From positions 434,001-498,000 of the forward strand of contig MU405213.1 of NCBI GenBank assembly GCA_022836615.1: DNA of 64,000 bases, read 5' to 3'. This stretch comes from Annulohypoxylon bovei var. microspora (lineage: Eukaryota; Ascomycota; Sordariomycetes; Xylariales; Hypoxylaceae). A model generated the notes under the pieces. It made no database searches. It saw only the letters and a program-made list of their open reading frames with translations, and was not told where the DNA came from. Position 1 is the first letter of the stretch. The number at the start of each line of letters is the position of its first letter. Below, in pieces: positions 24,779-35,533 of the stretch. The position numbers were made by a program, and so were the translations under genes.

Positions 24779-26367
24779 ATGGCTGATCGAGAACGAGATC
24801 TAGTCGATGGGGACTCACGATCTTTCCTCAACGACGATGATACTAACTTAGTCGCACCAAGTAACGGTACCCTCACAAACGAAAGGATAGATTTTGTTGG
24901 CTCCTTAAACCAGAGAGATAAGGAAGTGCTCGCTCAATCGGCAGCTATCAATGCGCCTACATGCTGTGGAGAAGACATCCTGCGAAAGGAGACAAGCCCG
25001 TGTATGACGGAGAGTTGTTCTCAGTGTGGCGACAAACAGATCCATCAACCAACACCCAAGTCTAAAGATAAAGGCAAGGCCCCCGTGAGGGCCAATTTAG
25101 ACATTTCTGGCAGATCACTCCCTGATAATGGAGAGGTTGAGGATAGAAACCTGCAGTCGCATGCGCACGCTACGAGCGCTCTAAGTATAACCGAGAATCT
25201 GGAAGCGCTCAGGCTCCCTGTTGCATCAAGCACGAAAGCCGTGAACAGGGAAAATCTCGATGGCCCCTTACTCGAAAATTGTGGTCAACAACATAACACC
25301 CGGCCGTCATCTTCCAAGCCCGTCTCCGAGACACACAATGTAGAGCCCGAAGATGAAAGCCATAGTTCGGCATCACTAAAACCATGTTTGAATGGCAAGC
25401 AATACCAAAAACAAAAAGCCGAACCAGAACAAGACCCGGGGCCGGCACTAGCCAACCCGGCATCGACTACAACCGGCCTAAGCACTAGCGAGGGATCGGA
25501 AGCACAACTCTTTCGACCGCCTCAGTACGGAGAGCCTGGCTGGGAGAAGTCAGCAGATCGACCTCCGAAGAAGCTTCCTATTCGGTTCAAGGATCCCGTA
25601 GGGCGCAAATTTATATTCCCCTGGGAGAAGGCCAAAACATGGGCGGTGAGTAGATTCTCGATATCGGTAAAAGTTTTCATAGAAGGCCATACCTAACTCA
25701 GAATGGCCTGAATACGACCTTTTTTTTTCTTTTCAAATCGTGTATGGTTTAAAAACACGATGAAGGAACGCGATCTTAATGTCTTCCATTGATAAACTAG
25801 CTTCTATCGTATACCTAAGAAAGTTAGCTAATTGGGTTTCAGGGTATAGAAAGTCTGATACGAAGTTGCTTCCTCCATGTCGACGTTGTGGGACCCCACG
25901 TGATCGCGGGACACTACGACCTTATCACCTCCCTCCCATTCTCGATGTCGACGGATGTCGGGTCAGGAATAGGGCCTCAGTCTGAGCCTCATCATATATC
26001 TCCCACTGCTCCGCAAGCTTCGACCCCACCGCCAGCTACCCCATTTACACCCGCGCAGCAGAACGCACCTATAATTATCTTACCCGAACTGTGGGAAGAT
26101 CTGATCGAGCCAGGCATGTTTATCTCAATGCATATGTGGCCAATGGATCATCCACCGTCGCCAGCACCGCCGCCACAGTTATATCCACCCGGTCCGCAAC
26201 TAGCCCCGGGTTTTATGGGCGGTAGGGGTCGAGGCAGAGGTCGTGGTAGGGGAAGGGGTATGGGAAGAGGGATGCCAATAATGCCGCATCCCCAACCTGT
26301 CGGGTGGATGGTTACCGAGCCTCCGAAGCCGAGAGGCAAGACGCGGAAGCGACAGGACGGTTTGTAA
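24779..26367 (+). CDS. Fungal ULD (ubiquitin-like) domain protein with Gly-Arg tail
   Basis: Two exons (24779-25645 and 25843-26367) encode about 463 residues. The first 260 are polar and low-complexity. The second part is a ubiquitin-like ULD domain: PIRFKDPVGRKFIFPWEKAK at about 266-285, then, across the 197-nt intron, GIESLIRS, HVDVVGPHV and GHYDLI. The domain resumes after a 45-residue Pro/Ser/Thr insertion with IILPELWEDLIEPG and ISMHMWP. Joining in phase 0 restores the family order. The tail is Pro-rich, then (GR)n around residues 405-425, as in RNA-binding or methylated GAR motifs. ULD domains of this fungal type are widespread but uncharacterised. The insertion where other members have a short GPNGE-like loop is unusual. 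Confidence 0.75.
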
Positions 26368-27124
26368 GGCTAAAAATCGAACCATTTATATTCGTTAGCT
26401 ACATGGCAGAAGCGCATCGCAATGGAACCGGAGCGATTTAGTGGTGTGCGGGGGGCGTTTCTCATGCTTTGCTGTGATTACTATCACTCCGAGGAGACCT
26501 AAATTTTACATGGGAGTTCTACGAGTCGGCTTGAGAAATGGGATTTATGGATATGGCGTCGCACATACTGACCATTCGCTCTGGCGGTGTTGATGAGATT
26601 ACGAACTATATATTAGGCCCTTAAGTAGGCATGTACGAAGTGAGAATTAGGTAGTATGAAGCTTCTAATAATTGCCCGGCTTATCTGGATATGATACCTT
26701 GTAGGACTTAGCTCATACAACATTGTTGACATATTAGGAACTGTTTACGCTCTATGGCTCACCAAGTTCCGCCGCGCTATAGCACAACTCTAATATTTCG
26801 GCTCTAAAGTAAGTTGTAAATCCTGTAATACAGTATTCTAGTCATGCCAATGTGATTTTCCCTTTGGTCCTCGTCTGGTAGACCAAACAGCAGCTAAGGT
26901 ATTTAGGTAAACGAAAGGGCAAACCCTTGAACTGTAGTTAGTACGTGGTGTAAGTGACCAAGTCTGGTTATAAAAACCTATGTATCTGGATCGCATTAAT
27001 AGCAAGTTGGCGAATAATTGCTAACGACGAGATTTTTTTCGTTTGCGAATCAATACAAATTTAGCTTATATACAGTATCTAAGTCCACGCCTGTGCTATC
27101 TAGGTGGTCATTCCTTGTTCTCAA
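26368..27124. other. Intergenic, 757 bp
   Basis: I see no gene. This is the shared 3' space between the ULD gene (+) and the complex I gene (-), so both terminate here. AT-rich stretches near 26600-26720 could hold poly(A) signals. Confidence 0.4.
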
Positions 27125-28352
27125 TTATAGGTCTTTCCTCGTAGTCTCGATACCCCATGGCTCGCTCGTTAAGTTTGTCTGGCTAGCGCTATTCTCACAG
27201 GTCTGGCGGCCGCTCAAGGGGCCGGGTGCGGGTACCTTGACTTTAGAGCCAGGCGACGCAACGCTCTCTTCCAGTGCTGCTAGTAGTTGCTTGGTCGACT
27301 CGGGCGTTAGATCCTCATAGTAGTCATCATTAATCTGGATCATGGGAGCGTTGACGCAGGCGCCTAGGCATTCTACCTCGATGAATGTAAAGAGTCCGTC
27401 TGCTGTCGTTTCGCCTTGCTTGATGCCTAGGTGCTCCTTGATCGCCTTCACAATTGAATCGCTACCGCAGCCGCCAAGTTGGCAGGGTGTCTATTACAAG
27501 GGGCGTCTCGTTAGCAGATGGTTGGTTTTGCGATGTATAGGTATATTAAATAAATGATTTCCAGATCCCCTCCAATCTATGGACCGCGAAATAATTATCG
27601 TGTTCTTATTGCCCAACTCTTCAACTTGAAGTAGTAGGGCCAACGAAATGAACAGCTCTTCATGATATATATACATATAATCGAGAGAGGCATGCGCAGC
27701 AAGAAATCCAAAACTTACCGTGGTGCAAGCTTGAACGAAGAACTTGCCAACAGGCGTCCGGTTGTACATGGTATAAAAGGAAGCGACCTCGTAAACGCGC
27801 GTAGGGGGCATCTCGAGGAGTCGCGCTACCTCGTTCATAACCGATATGGATGTGAAGCCGTGTTGGCGCTGGCCTAAGTCCAGCAGCGGCATCACGGCAG
27901 CCTTTTTGTACTGGGGAGGGTATCGTTTGAGGATCTCTGCGATAACTTCTTCATTCTGGGCTGAGAACTTGAACGGTAAATCGGGGTTGTTATCGGGAGT
28001 ATTCCGGTGCTGTTATCGCGAACGTTAGCACCCGAGTCTTGGTACTTGAGGCACATTTAGAGGATGATTCCGAGCTTCCGAATAATACTCGGACGTATAT
28101 GAAGATGGAAGTAGGCGAAACCAGATATCGATATAGCTGGCTAACTTCCGAGATACCCGTCTAGCTTGTAACCGGACATAAAGTAGGTTCGGGTCGATCT
28201 GGGGGGATATGATGAGGAGAGCATACCACTGCGAGAGATTCACTTCTCCTAGAACTACCAGCCGTGAAGGCGCGGAACTGTGGTCGCCGAGGAGCTCGGC
28301 ATGCTGAGCGAGCTGCTGTTCTGAGAAGAACCGGTGCGAGCTTCGACGCCAT
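27125..28352 (-). CDS. NADH:ubiquinone oxidoreductase 24-kDa subunit (NDUFV2)
   Basis: Three exons (28352-28227, 28009-27719, 27490-27125) encode 260 residues. All joins are in phase 0, with long introns of 217 and 228 nt. An Arg/Ala-rich presequence (about 1-35, RTAARSACRAPRRPQFRAF) directs it to mitochondria. The mature part reads HRNTPDNNPDLPFKFS, then GFTSISVMNEVARLL. The [2Fe-2S] N1a ligands are C137 and C142 (ACTTTPC) plus C180 and C184 (ECLGAC); the first pair is split by intron 2. The C-terminus GPLSGRQTCENSA...GIETTRKDL is family-typical. It is part of the peripheral N module of complex I, which oxidises NADH. It lies head-to-tail with the peroxiredoxin gene on the same strand. Confidence 0.97.
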
Positions 28353-28838
28353 GGCGAATGCGATGTAGGTTCAATCAATGGGAAATGGCGAAGCTAAGCA
28401 GGTTTATCGTATTCTGATCGTTTTGAAGTTCAATTGACGATGATGAGCATTGGATCCAATCAGATTAATCGTGTTAGTCAAAGTGAGATCCACCACGGTT
28501 AAACATCGGTGTTTTAGTTTCCCCACTGTTAGATACTTCATAGTAGAACACCTGAGTTAATTAAATGAAGTCAGATAAACCTTAACAATAGGCAATTACC
28601 TATTTTTACGACCTGGGATACACCAAACAAAATATTGAACGAGTACATATAGATATCGCTATCGCATCAACGAGTAAAATTCCATGAATCTACGAGATAC
28701 ATCACCATCAACAATCAAGCTACCTAGGTACCAGCATATCATCGAGCCATTGCGCTGCGACCGGAAACCGGAGAAATGGTAATAACTAGACAAAAAGAAT
28801 CAGGTAGGCAAAGGTAGGCAAATGAAGCTTTTATCCCA
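28353..28838. promoter_or_regulatory. Upstream region of NUO24
   Basis: This 486-bp stretch runs from the NUO24 start to the stop of the peroxiredoxin gene, so it holds the NUO24 promoter and the peroxiredoxin 3' end. No specific motif is assigned; a TACCTAGGTA repeat lies at about 28721-28731. Confidence 0.4.
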
Positions 28839-29644
28839 TTACTCATCAGCTTCATCAACCTTCTTGTCCTCCGTGGTCTCCCCGTTAGTAGACTTGGCCT
28901 CTTCTGCAGGCTTCTCCGCAGGCTTCTCGTCGACCGAATCCTCCACCCCAGCATCCTCTTCGCTTTCAGCGACTAGCTTCTTAACAGCATCAACAGTCGC
29001 AGCTGGTCCGCCAGGTTCAGCTAGGAGGACTTTGCCAGCCTTGTCTATGGCAAATACACCACGAGTGGTACCCTTGGGTGCCTTCTTGAGCCCAATGGCA
29101 CTGATCAATGCGACGCTGGGATCACATAGAAGTGGGTAAGGTAGGTTTTGTTTGGTTTTGAAAGTTGTGTTGGCTTTAGGCGAGTCAGACGAGAGGCCGT
29201 AGATGGCGAGACCACCTTTGGTCAAAGGCTCGTAAGAGTCTCTGAAGAGACAAGCTTGGGTGGTACCTATATATTCGGTCAGACTTGGCGAGCGCCACAT
29301 TACAAATGGGTGGGATCAAGCTTACAGCCCGGCGTAGAGGCCTTGGGATATGTGAAGATCACCACCCCGGATTTACTCTCGTCAACAAGAGCCTTCAGAG
29401 TAGTCTTCTTGCCATCATTAGTCTCGATCTCGCCACCAAAGTCGTCGAGAGCGATAATGTCGCCGACGACGGGCTTTGCGGGTTTAGATGAGCCATTGGC
29501 GGCGGTAGACTTGGCAGGTTTTGCAAGTTTGCCCTTGACAGTCTCTTTAACCTTGGCGGCTACCTTTGAGGTCTTGGTTTGCTTCTTAGCTGGGGGCGCT
29601 GGAGCTGGCGCAGGAGCTTTGCGCTTGCGGAGCTCAACCGGCAT
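28839..29644 (-). CDS. Nuclear thiol peroxidase, Prx/BCP type
   Basis: Two exons (29644-29326 and 29266-28839; 59-nt intron) encode 248 residues. The N-terminus (about 1-60) is Lys/Ala/Pro-rich with RKRK, like the nuclear-targeting region of yeast Dot5. The peroxiredoxin domain starts near PVVGDIIALDDFGG. The intron splits the catalytic codon: joined, it gives TPGCTTQACLFRD with peroxidatic C107 and a probable resolving C112, the CX4C pattern of atypical BCP/PrxQ enzymes. Later motifs include YGLSSDSPKAN and LPYPLLCDP. An acidic low-complexity tail (about 215-248) follows. The family reduces hydroperoxides with thioredoxin. Neighbour context gives no extra information. Confidence 0.92.
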
Positions 29645-30991
29645 GGTGTCGTTGCGAGGACTTAAATAACGGAAATGGCGGATGGTAGAAACAAATGAAA
29701 AGTATCTGGGAATAGTCGCTGGATAGTGGCGACTTTGGATTTATAATTGGGAAGAAATTTTAGGTGAAGGTTGATGGAGAGGTGATGAGAAAGAGGACGA
29801 GAGATGGGTGAAGTTGAAGGTTGATGTCGTTGAGGTCGTCGAGGTTGCAGGTAAACAGGAGGTTGCGACGAGATCTGACCAATGGGAGAAGACTATTGCG
29901 ACAGCTTTCCTAAGTGCGACAGGGGTGCAAAGATAGTTGTGTCACAGGGATATCATGCTGCCGAACAATTTAGAATCCATTGCTAATAACGAGGCTAACG
30001 GGATCGAGCCAATTCTTGGAAAGTTCCAGCGCATGTCGGGGTGGTGGTGGCATGTGTGTGGCAGCTAGAGAACCGCGCAAGGGAACATCCATTAGCTTGA
30101 AGGGGCGGGAGGGGAAGGTACCTACCGTACCTTCCTTGAACCTGGGCATAATACACTGAACTGCTGACGACAAGGTGGTAGGTGGAGGTGGATGCGGAGG
30201 TGGAGGTGGCCTGTGTGGCGGAATCAATCTCATGTAGATGGTGGAGGAAGGGTACAAGTCACCACGGTAACTTCCAAGGTTCTCTACATAAGAGCACATA
30301 TGTACGGTACTGAACTTTTGTTGTGATGTTCTTATATTTCTCATGTATAAAATTATACACATATAAAAGTACCTACCTACATCTATGTAGGTATGTATGT
30401 ATGTAGGTAACTTCCGCAACCTTATAAATTTGTTATCAAGGGAATTAACAACAGTTTAGCTTCCACATGGACAATTTCTGCACGGACTTATTTGAAGTAC
30501 TGATGAAGCATTTGCTTTTTTTCCCTTCACCTTTTCTTCTTCTTCTCTGCCACTCAATTCAATTTATGAGAAGAGAAGAAGTGGATGAAATTGTAATCCA
30601 AATCCTCCAACTTTTACATAACATAATTTATGTAACAAACTATCTGTCACCTCTTCTTAGACGTTATGCAGGCATTAGCAAACATGATGTTTTTTTATTA
30701 ACGTCGTGTTGATCATCTCATCCATGATTACCTATGACAACTTTTAGTTATTAGGAAAACTTTTTGTATAAATTTAATTATGATGATCATAGATAAGCCC
30801 TTCGATCCTCCATGCTTCCTTTGCGATACAAGCACACATGTCCATATACGTAGACCATACACTCAACATCTGCCGACCGATTATCCTAAGCCGGTTAAGA
30901 TTGTCGGAAGGTTAGGTTGCGAAGTGTAGAATATCAAAGTATTCGGATATTCTCTCATTATTGCATTCCTGTGAGATGTTGTTTTGCAATC
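29645..30991. other. Intergenic, 1.35 kb
   Basis: Divergent upstream region between the peroxiredoxin (-) and tannase (+) genes. It has a GGTGGAGGT purine-rich microsatellite near 30177-30213 and a GTAGGTATGTATGTATGTAGGTA repeat near 30386-30408. No further gene is seen. Confidence 0.45.
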
Positions 30992-32696
30992 ATGCACTCC
31001 CGTGGATTTGGGATCTTAGATAGAATGTTTGTCTGCAATTCATCGTCTATCAGCCCGCCTACTCTTGAGGGCGCCGTCATCCTATCAATATCTACGTGGT
31101 TGGTGACTAATTATAGCCGCCAGGTGACGCCAGTGTATTATCCCAACCACGGCAGCTTAGATGTTAAAAATTCTAGCTTTTGCAATGTTACCGTATCGTA
31201 TACTCCACGCCAACAAAGTGACGTTGTGAGCGTGGAAACATGGCTACCGATCAATAATTGGAATGGACGTTTCCAAGCTGCCGGAGGCAGTGGACTCGGT
31301 CCAGGCCGGTTCGACATGAGCTACGGCAACATGGCAGGGGCCATTGGTGAGGGATACGCCACAGCCAGCACAGATGCCGGCATAGCCACTCCTTTGGATC
31401 CTTACTCTTGGGTATTGGATGGTCCCGGTAAGGTCGATGAAGTCTTGATCCGGCATTGGGGTGGTGATATCTTGAATGACATGGTATTCAAACTATCAAA
31501 GCATACGTACCTACTCAAGAACATTAGCACCTAATACCGTGCTCAGGCAGTCATTGCGAAGAGTGTTATCCAAGACTTCTATGGAAGACCACCCGACTAC
31601 TCCTATTTCAACGGCTGCTCTCAAGGTGGTCGCCAGGGCTTCGAGTTAGCCCAGAATCATCCTACTGCGTACGATGGAATCGCAGTTTCTGCTCCAGCAA
31701 TTCATTGGGCTCAATGGGCTCCTGCCATGTTCTGGCCACAGCTGTTGATGAATACCATGAACGAATATCCACATAGCTGCGAGCTAGATTTCCTCACAGC
31801 TCTAGTGGTACAGGAGTGTGATGGAGATGACGGAGTAATCGATGGTATCATCTCAAACCCCAAAGCGTGTTCATTTGATCCGTTCGCGTATGTCGGGATC
31901 TACTTCTTCTGCTTAGTTGAGGATAGGTCTATGGAATTGAGTAGAGTTGCAGCGATAATTGCGAATGCTAGCTGGGCCGGTCCGACCAATTCTGAGGGCA
32001 ACTTCATCTGGTATGGGCTTAACTATGGCACCGACCTTAGTGGCGATTTGACGGGCTTGGGGGTTGCAGCAACAACCTGCAATGATAGCACTTGTAAGGG
32101 AAACCCGATACCACTTGCGTACCAATGGATCCAATTGTTTGTTGAGAAAGACCCAAACTACGACTACACTAATATAACCCGAGAACACTACGACAAAATA
32201 ATGCGCATCTCAGGGGCAGAATATGACTCTATCGTCGCAAGCAGTAATCCAAATCTCACAGAATTTTACAGATTTGGTGGGAAAATGATGACATATCATG
32301 GACTGGTGCGTCTTATTTTTCTTCTTGTCCTTCGATTACGAGCAGGCTTACCATAACGGACTCATATAGTACGATCAGGTTATACCAATACAAGCCACGG
32401 AGAAATACTATGACGACATTAGGAAATTTGTGCCTCACGTTGAGGAGTTTTACCGTTTTTATGAAGTGCCTGGTCTTCCACATTGCTTTGGAAACGGACA
32501 GCCAACAACTGTCTTCGATGCCTTGCGAGCATGGGTAGAGAACGGGACGATGCCTGGCTCCTTACCCACGGTATTGACGGACGCTTATGGGAGAAAGAAT
32601 AACCGAATCATATGTCCCTATCCCGAAAGAGGTGTTTATATAGAAGGGTGTGGGAACCCGGCCGATATTGCCTGCTTCACTTGCGTTGCTGATTAG
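30992..32696 (+). CDS. Tannase / feruloyl esterase family hydrolase
   Basis: Three exons (30992-31483, 31547-32305, 32370-32696) encode about 525 residues. Both introns (63 and 64 nt) are in phase 0. The family catalytic residues are present: Ser189 in FNGCSQGGRQG, Asp419 in YHGLYDQVIP (the codon just after intron 2) and His455 in PGLPHC. The cysteines next to Ser and His form the typical CS-D-HC disulfide. A calcium-binding loop CDGDDGVIDGI is intact. Members are usually secreted and cleave gallate or ferulate esters of plant polymers. Oddly, no hydrophobic signal peptide is visible. The nearest ATG gives MHSRGFGILDRMFVC, and upstream frames give no better start. An unseen 5' exon, a cytosolic form or 5' loss are all possible. 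It converges on the opsin gene, 282 bp apart. Confidence 0.88.
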
Positions 32697-32978
32697 TAAA
32701 TCAACAAAGCCTGCTCCGAAAGTTATAGGTTAAGTTACTTTGAATCGACACATCAATTTAAAAGTATTTGAAAATCTACCCTATGAATTCAAAAAGGGTT
32801 TAATATCTAGGTCCGCCCAGTATCCAATTTCCCGATATCTTACACATAAGAATCGCACTTCTGACCATACCGAATTTCAGACCGAGACATTCTCATATAA
32901 CTATGTCTATGGTGGGGTGACAGGATTTTAAAAGACCCATGAACGATTGTACTGCCTGTGAAGATGAAGGCGGCGGAT

Positions 32979-34398
32979 TTAGTTATTGCCCAGCGTACGT
33001 CCTTCTCCTACCTAATCTGCTATTAGTAAATATAGAAAGAAAATTTGGATAGGAAATAAGACTTACGCGAAGAGTACCCTCATGCGAGAGGCCATTTGAC
33101 CAGAATCCATCTATGGATGGTACGGTCTGGGCCATGTTATCGTGAGTTACGAGCAACCAGAACCCGAATACTCCCTTTGCAAGAACATCTAGGACAGCGT
33201 AAGCGATTATCTCGCCGTCGACATCCACGCGGTGACCCCCGTCAGCAACACCCCATACACTAAGAAAGATTAGCATTTCATTTTATATTAAAACGGGGTA
33301 AAGGGAAAGGAAAGTAAAAAAAGAAGGGGAAGGGTGGGGGGTGTAAAAGTGGTGACTTACATTGGGTATGCAGTCCACAGCAGGAGAGTGAAGAGAGAAA
33401 TGGCCCCGAAGAAAGCCCTCGTTTTGTTGTCCTTAGTAGATACCGCGTGACGTCCTTTATAGCCAACTTGGTAGACGATATTGAGATAGGCAATGCAGGC
33501 GAAGGCGTACCAACCCCATGCTTGTGCCTCGTCTCCTGAGAATGCTGCAAAGAGCCCAGCTAGTATCATGATACTACAACAATGGGGGTCAGTAAATTCT
33601 TCTCTAAGAATGAATTTTAGGAGTTTTGATCTGGGAGAAATAACTCCTCGATCAACTTGATTAGGAAGCTCTCATTCCCGAGACAGGCCAGAAAGGGGGG
33701 GGGGGGGAAGAAGTCTCAATGTTACATACACGTCTGACACCACAGTCACTAAGATGCTTGCGCCGTTAAGGCCGGCAAGAAGGGACAAGTCCAATAGGAG
33801 GAGAGGAGTAGTGAGCGACCACTGATATAATTAGTTGAAGACTCCTGGTAAGACAAGTTTAATAGGTATTATAAGACTCACGTCAACATAGCGGGCCCAA
33901 TAAATGTCACGCTCGATAATCTCCGTGACGGCGCCGTGCTTTGACCTCGCGGCTACGTAAGAGTGTGAAACTATTCCATCTCCAGTAGCCATGGCATAGT
34001 ATGAGAGGAAAGCAATAGTGGTGACCAAAGCCGTTATGATATGGAAGAAGCGTTTTTGCTGTATTAGTTAGTCTTCTACCCTTCTCTGATACGCCTTTAG
34101 AGATCATTCGTATCATACCACAGGAACTCTCATAGCCATCGCATAAAAGGCCAGTGAAGACAAGCCCATTAGAACGCAGACAACCCTGGTATAAACCATG
34201 TAAGTAACGGCATTATGATGTCCCCCCCCCCTAGACTACTTACCATAGAGTTCTATGACCTACTTCACTAGAAGTTTCGTGATATACATGAGGGATATCC
34301 GGGATCACAGTCGGCAACGGCGTGTGACTGGTCTCGTGGGGGAGTAGATTGGTAGCTACATGAGTAGCAGCCTCGGAAATTTCTTGAGGAATAATCAT
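32979..34398 (-). CDS. Fungal microbial-type rhodopsin, proton-pump-like
   Basis: Seven exons (34398-34244, 34185-34119, 34058-33882, 33821-33730, 33573-33361, 33259-33067, 33011-32979) encode 309 residues. Seven membrane helices follow a 50-residue extracellular N-terminus. Helix C reads YWARYVD|WSLTTPLLLLDL, with the intron between Asp and Trp. It gives equivalents of bacteriorhodopsin R82, D85 and D96 as R130, D133 and D144. Helix G reads AYAVLDVLAKGVFGF with D259 and the retinal Schiff-base lysine K263. The non-pigmented YRO2/HSP30 relatives lack this lysine. Both the proton acceptor and donor are present, as in CarO and Leptosphaeria rhodopsin, so light-driven proton pumping at the plasma membrane is the likely role. 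No carotenoid gene lies nearby to supply retinal. One intron carries a G13 run (33695-33707). Confidence 0.95.
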
Positions 34399-35533
34399 AG
34401 TGATATTGAATTTGCTGTATGCTCAAAGTGTAGGGTTATCAGACCAGAAGACCCGAATTATCTAGATAGGCAAAGAAGATATTGAACTGTTCTCATAAGT
34501 TATCTTGATGGGATCTTGATGATAATGAGAAGAGAACGAAGGAATGGCGAGGAGACATTTGTCTAACACTTATAGTTAAAGGGGCCATGAATAATGTACG
34601 GGCAATGGTGTCGTCACCCTTAATGGGCGGCGTAGGGACCCAACCAATCGGATGCTAAGGTGATACACAAATTAAGTATATGGCTGTGTTCTTGTCTTAC
34701 CTACTTTACCGTGAACCTTCTTCTCGTTTTCCGTTTCCTATGGGTTACTAGGTATGTATGTATATGTAGGCATCCATGGATATGTATACCATGCTGCTGA
34801 ATGGTGTATCGAACCACCATCTAGATTAGCAGCTTGGGTACTTACGTAGGTACTTACGTAGGTAATAGCCGTCGCGTACACCTAAACCACATAGATACCT
34901 GTCCGTGTATTGTAAATAGTTACGGGATATATCCATCTATCCAAACCTAGATTGTAGCTAAAATTTCGATGAGCCGTGATATAGCGATTAAGTGTCTGTC
35001 CGACGAGTACAAATATATATACCCACCTAGGTAGATGAAACAAGAGCTACAATCAAGATCTGGCCATACGTTCATCCTAAATCTGGATACTAGGTAGTTA
35101 GATATTATTACAACTAGAAGTTGATGTTGACGTTCGTGATTGAGCTATTCCAAATGAAGATCTGATTGTAGGTAACCGTATTTAGGTAGGTACTACTAAG
35201 TAGGTAGTAGGTGCCTGTAGGGAAAGAGACCCGCCCTCCAGTAGCCCTTAGGCGAGAATAAGGAAAGGACCTCAACGTTAATGCCCCGCAGAGCCGCGTT
35301 AAATTACCTAGATATAGGTACATATGTACCTACTTACCTGCCTAACTTTGCCCCACATACCCCCCATGGGAACTTAACGCCTTTCCGCCCCGCCTTAAAG
35401 TCCATCCCAAGACTATAACTGCCAGGTACAAACACCTAAACACCTAAACACCTTAAACACCAAACGTCGAGATCTGACATCTAGTTACGATATTATTTTC
35501 TCGACACCTTCCTCCTCCTGAGCGGTTAACGCC
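34399..35533. other. Divergent upstream region, opsin / CSN3
   Basis: A 1.1-kb space between two genes transcribed outward. It has several TAGGTAC/TACGTAGGTA repeats (about 34747-34863, 35022-35035, 35171-35210, 35310-35342) and a CACCTAAACACCTAAACACC tandem at about 35428-35455 just before CSN3. No extra gene is seen. Confidence 0.5.
35428..35462. repeat. CACCTAAA tandem repeat before CSN3
   Basis: Four imperfect copies of an 8- to 9-bp unit (ACACCTAA) lie about 75-105 bp upstream of the CSN3 start codon, probably in its 5' leader or core promoter. Confidence 0.6.
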
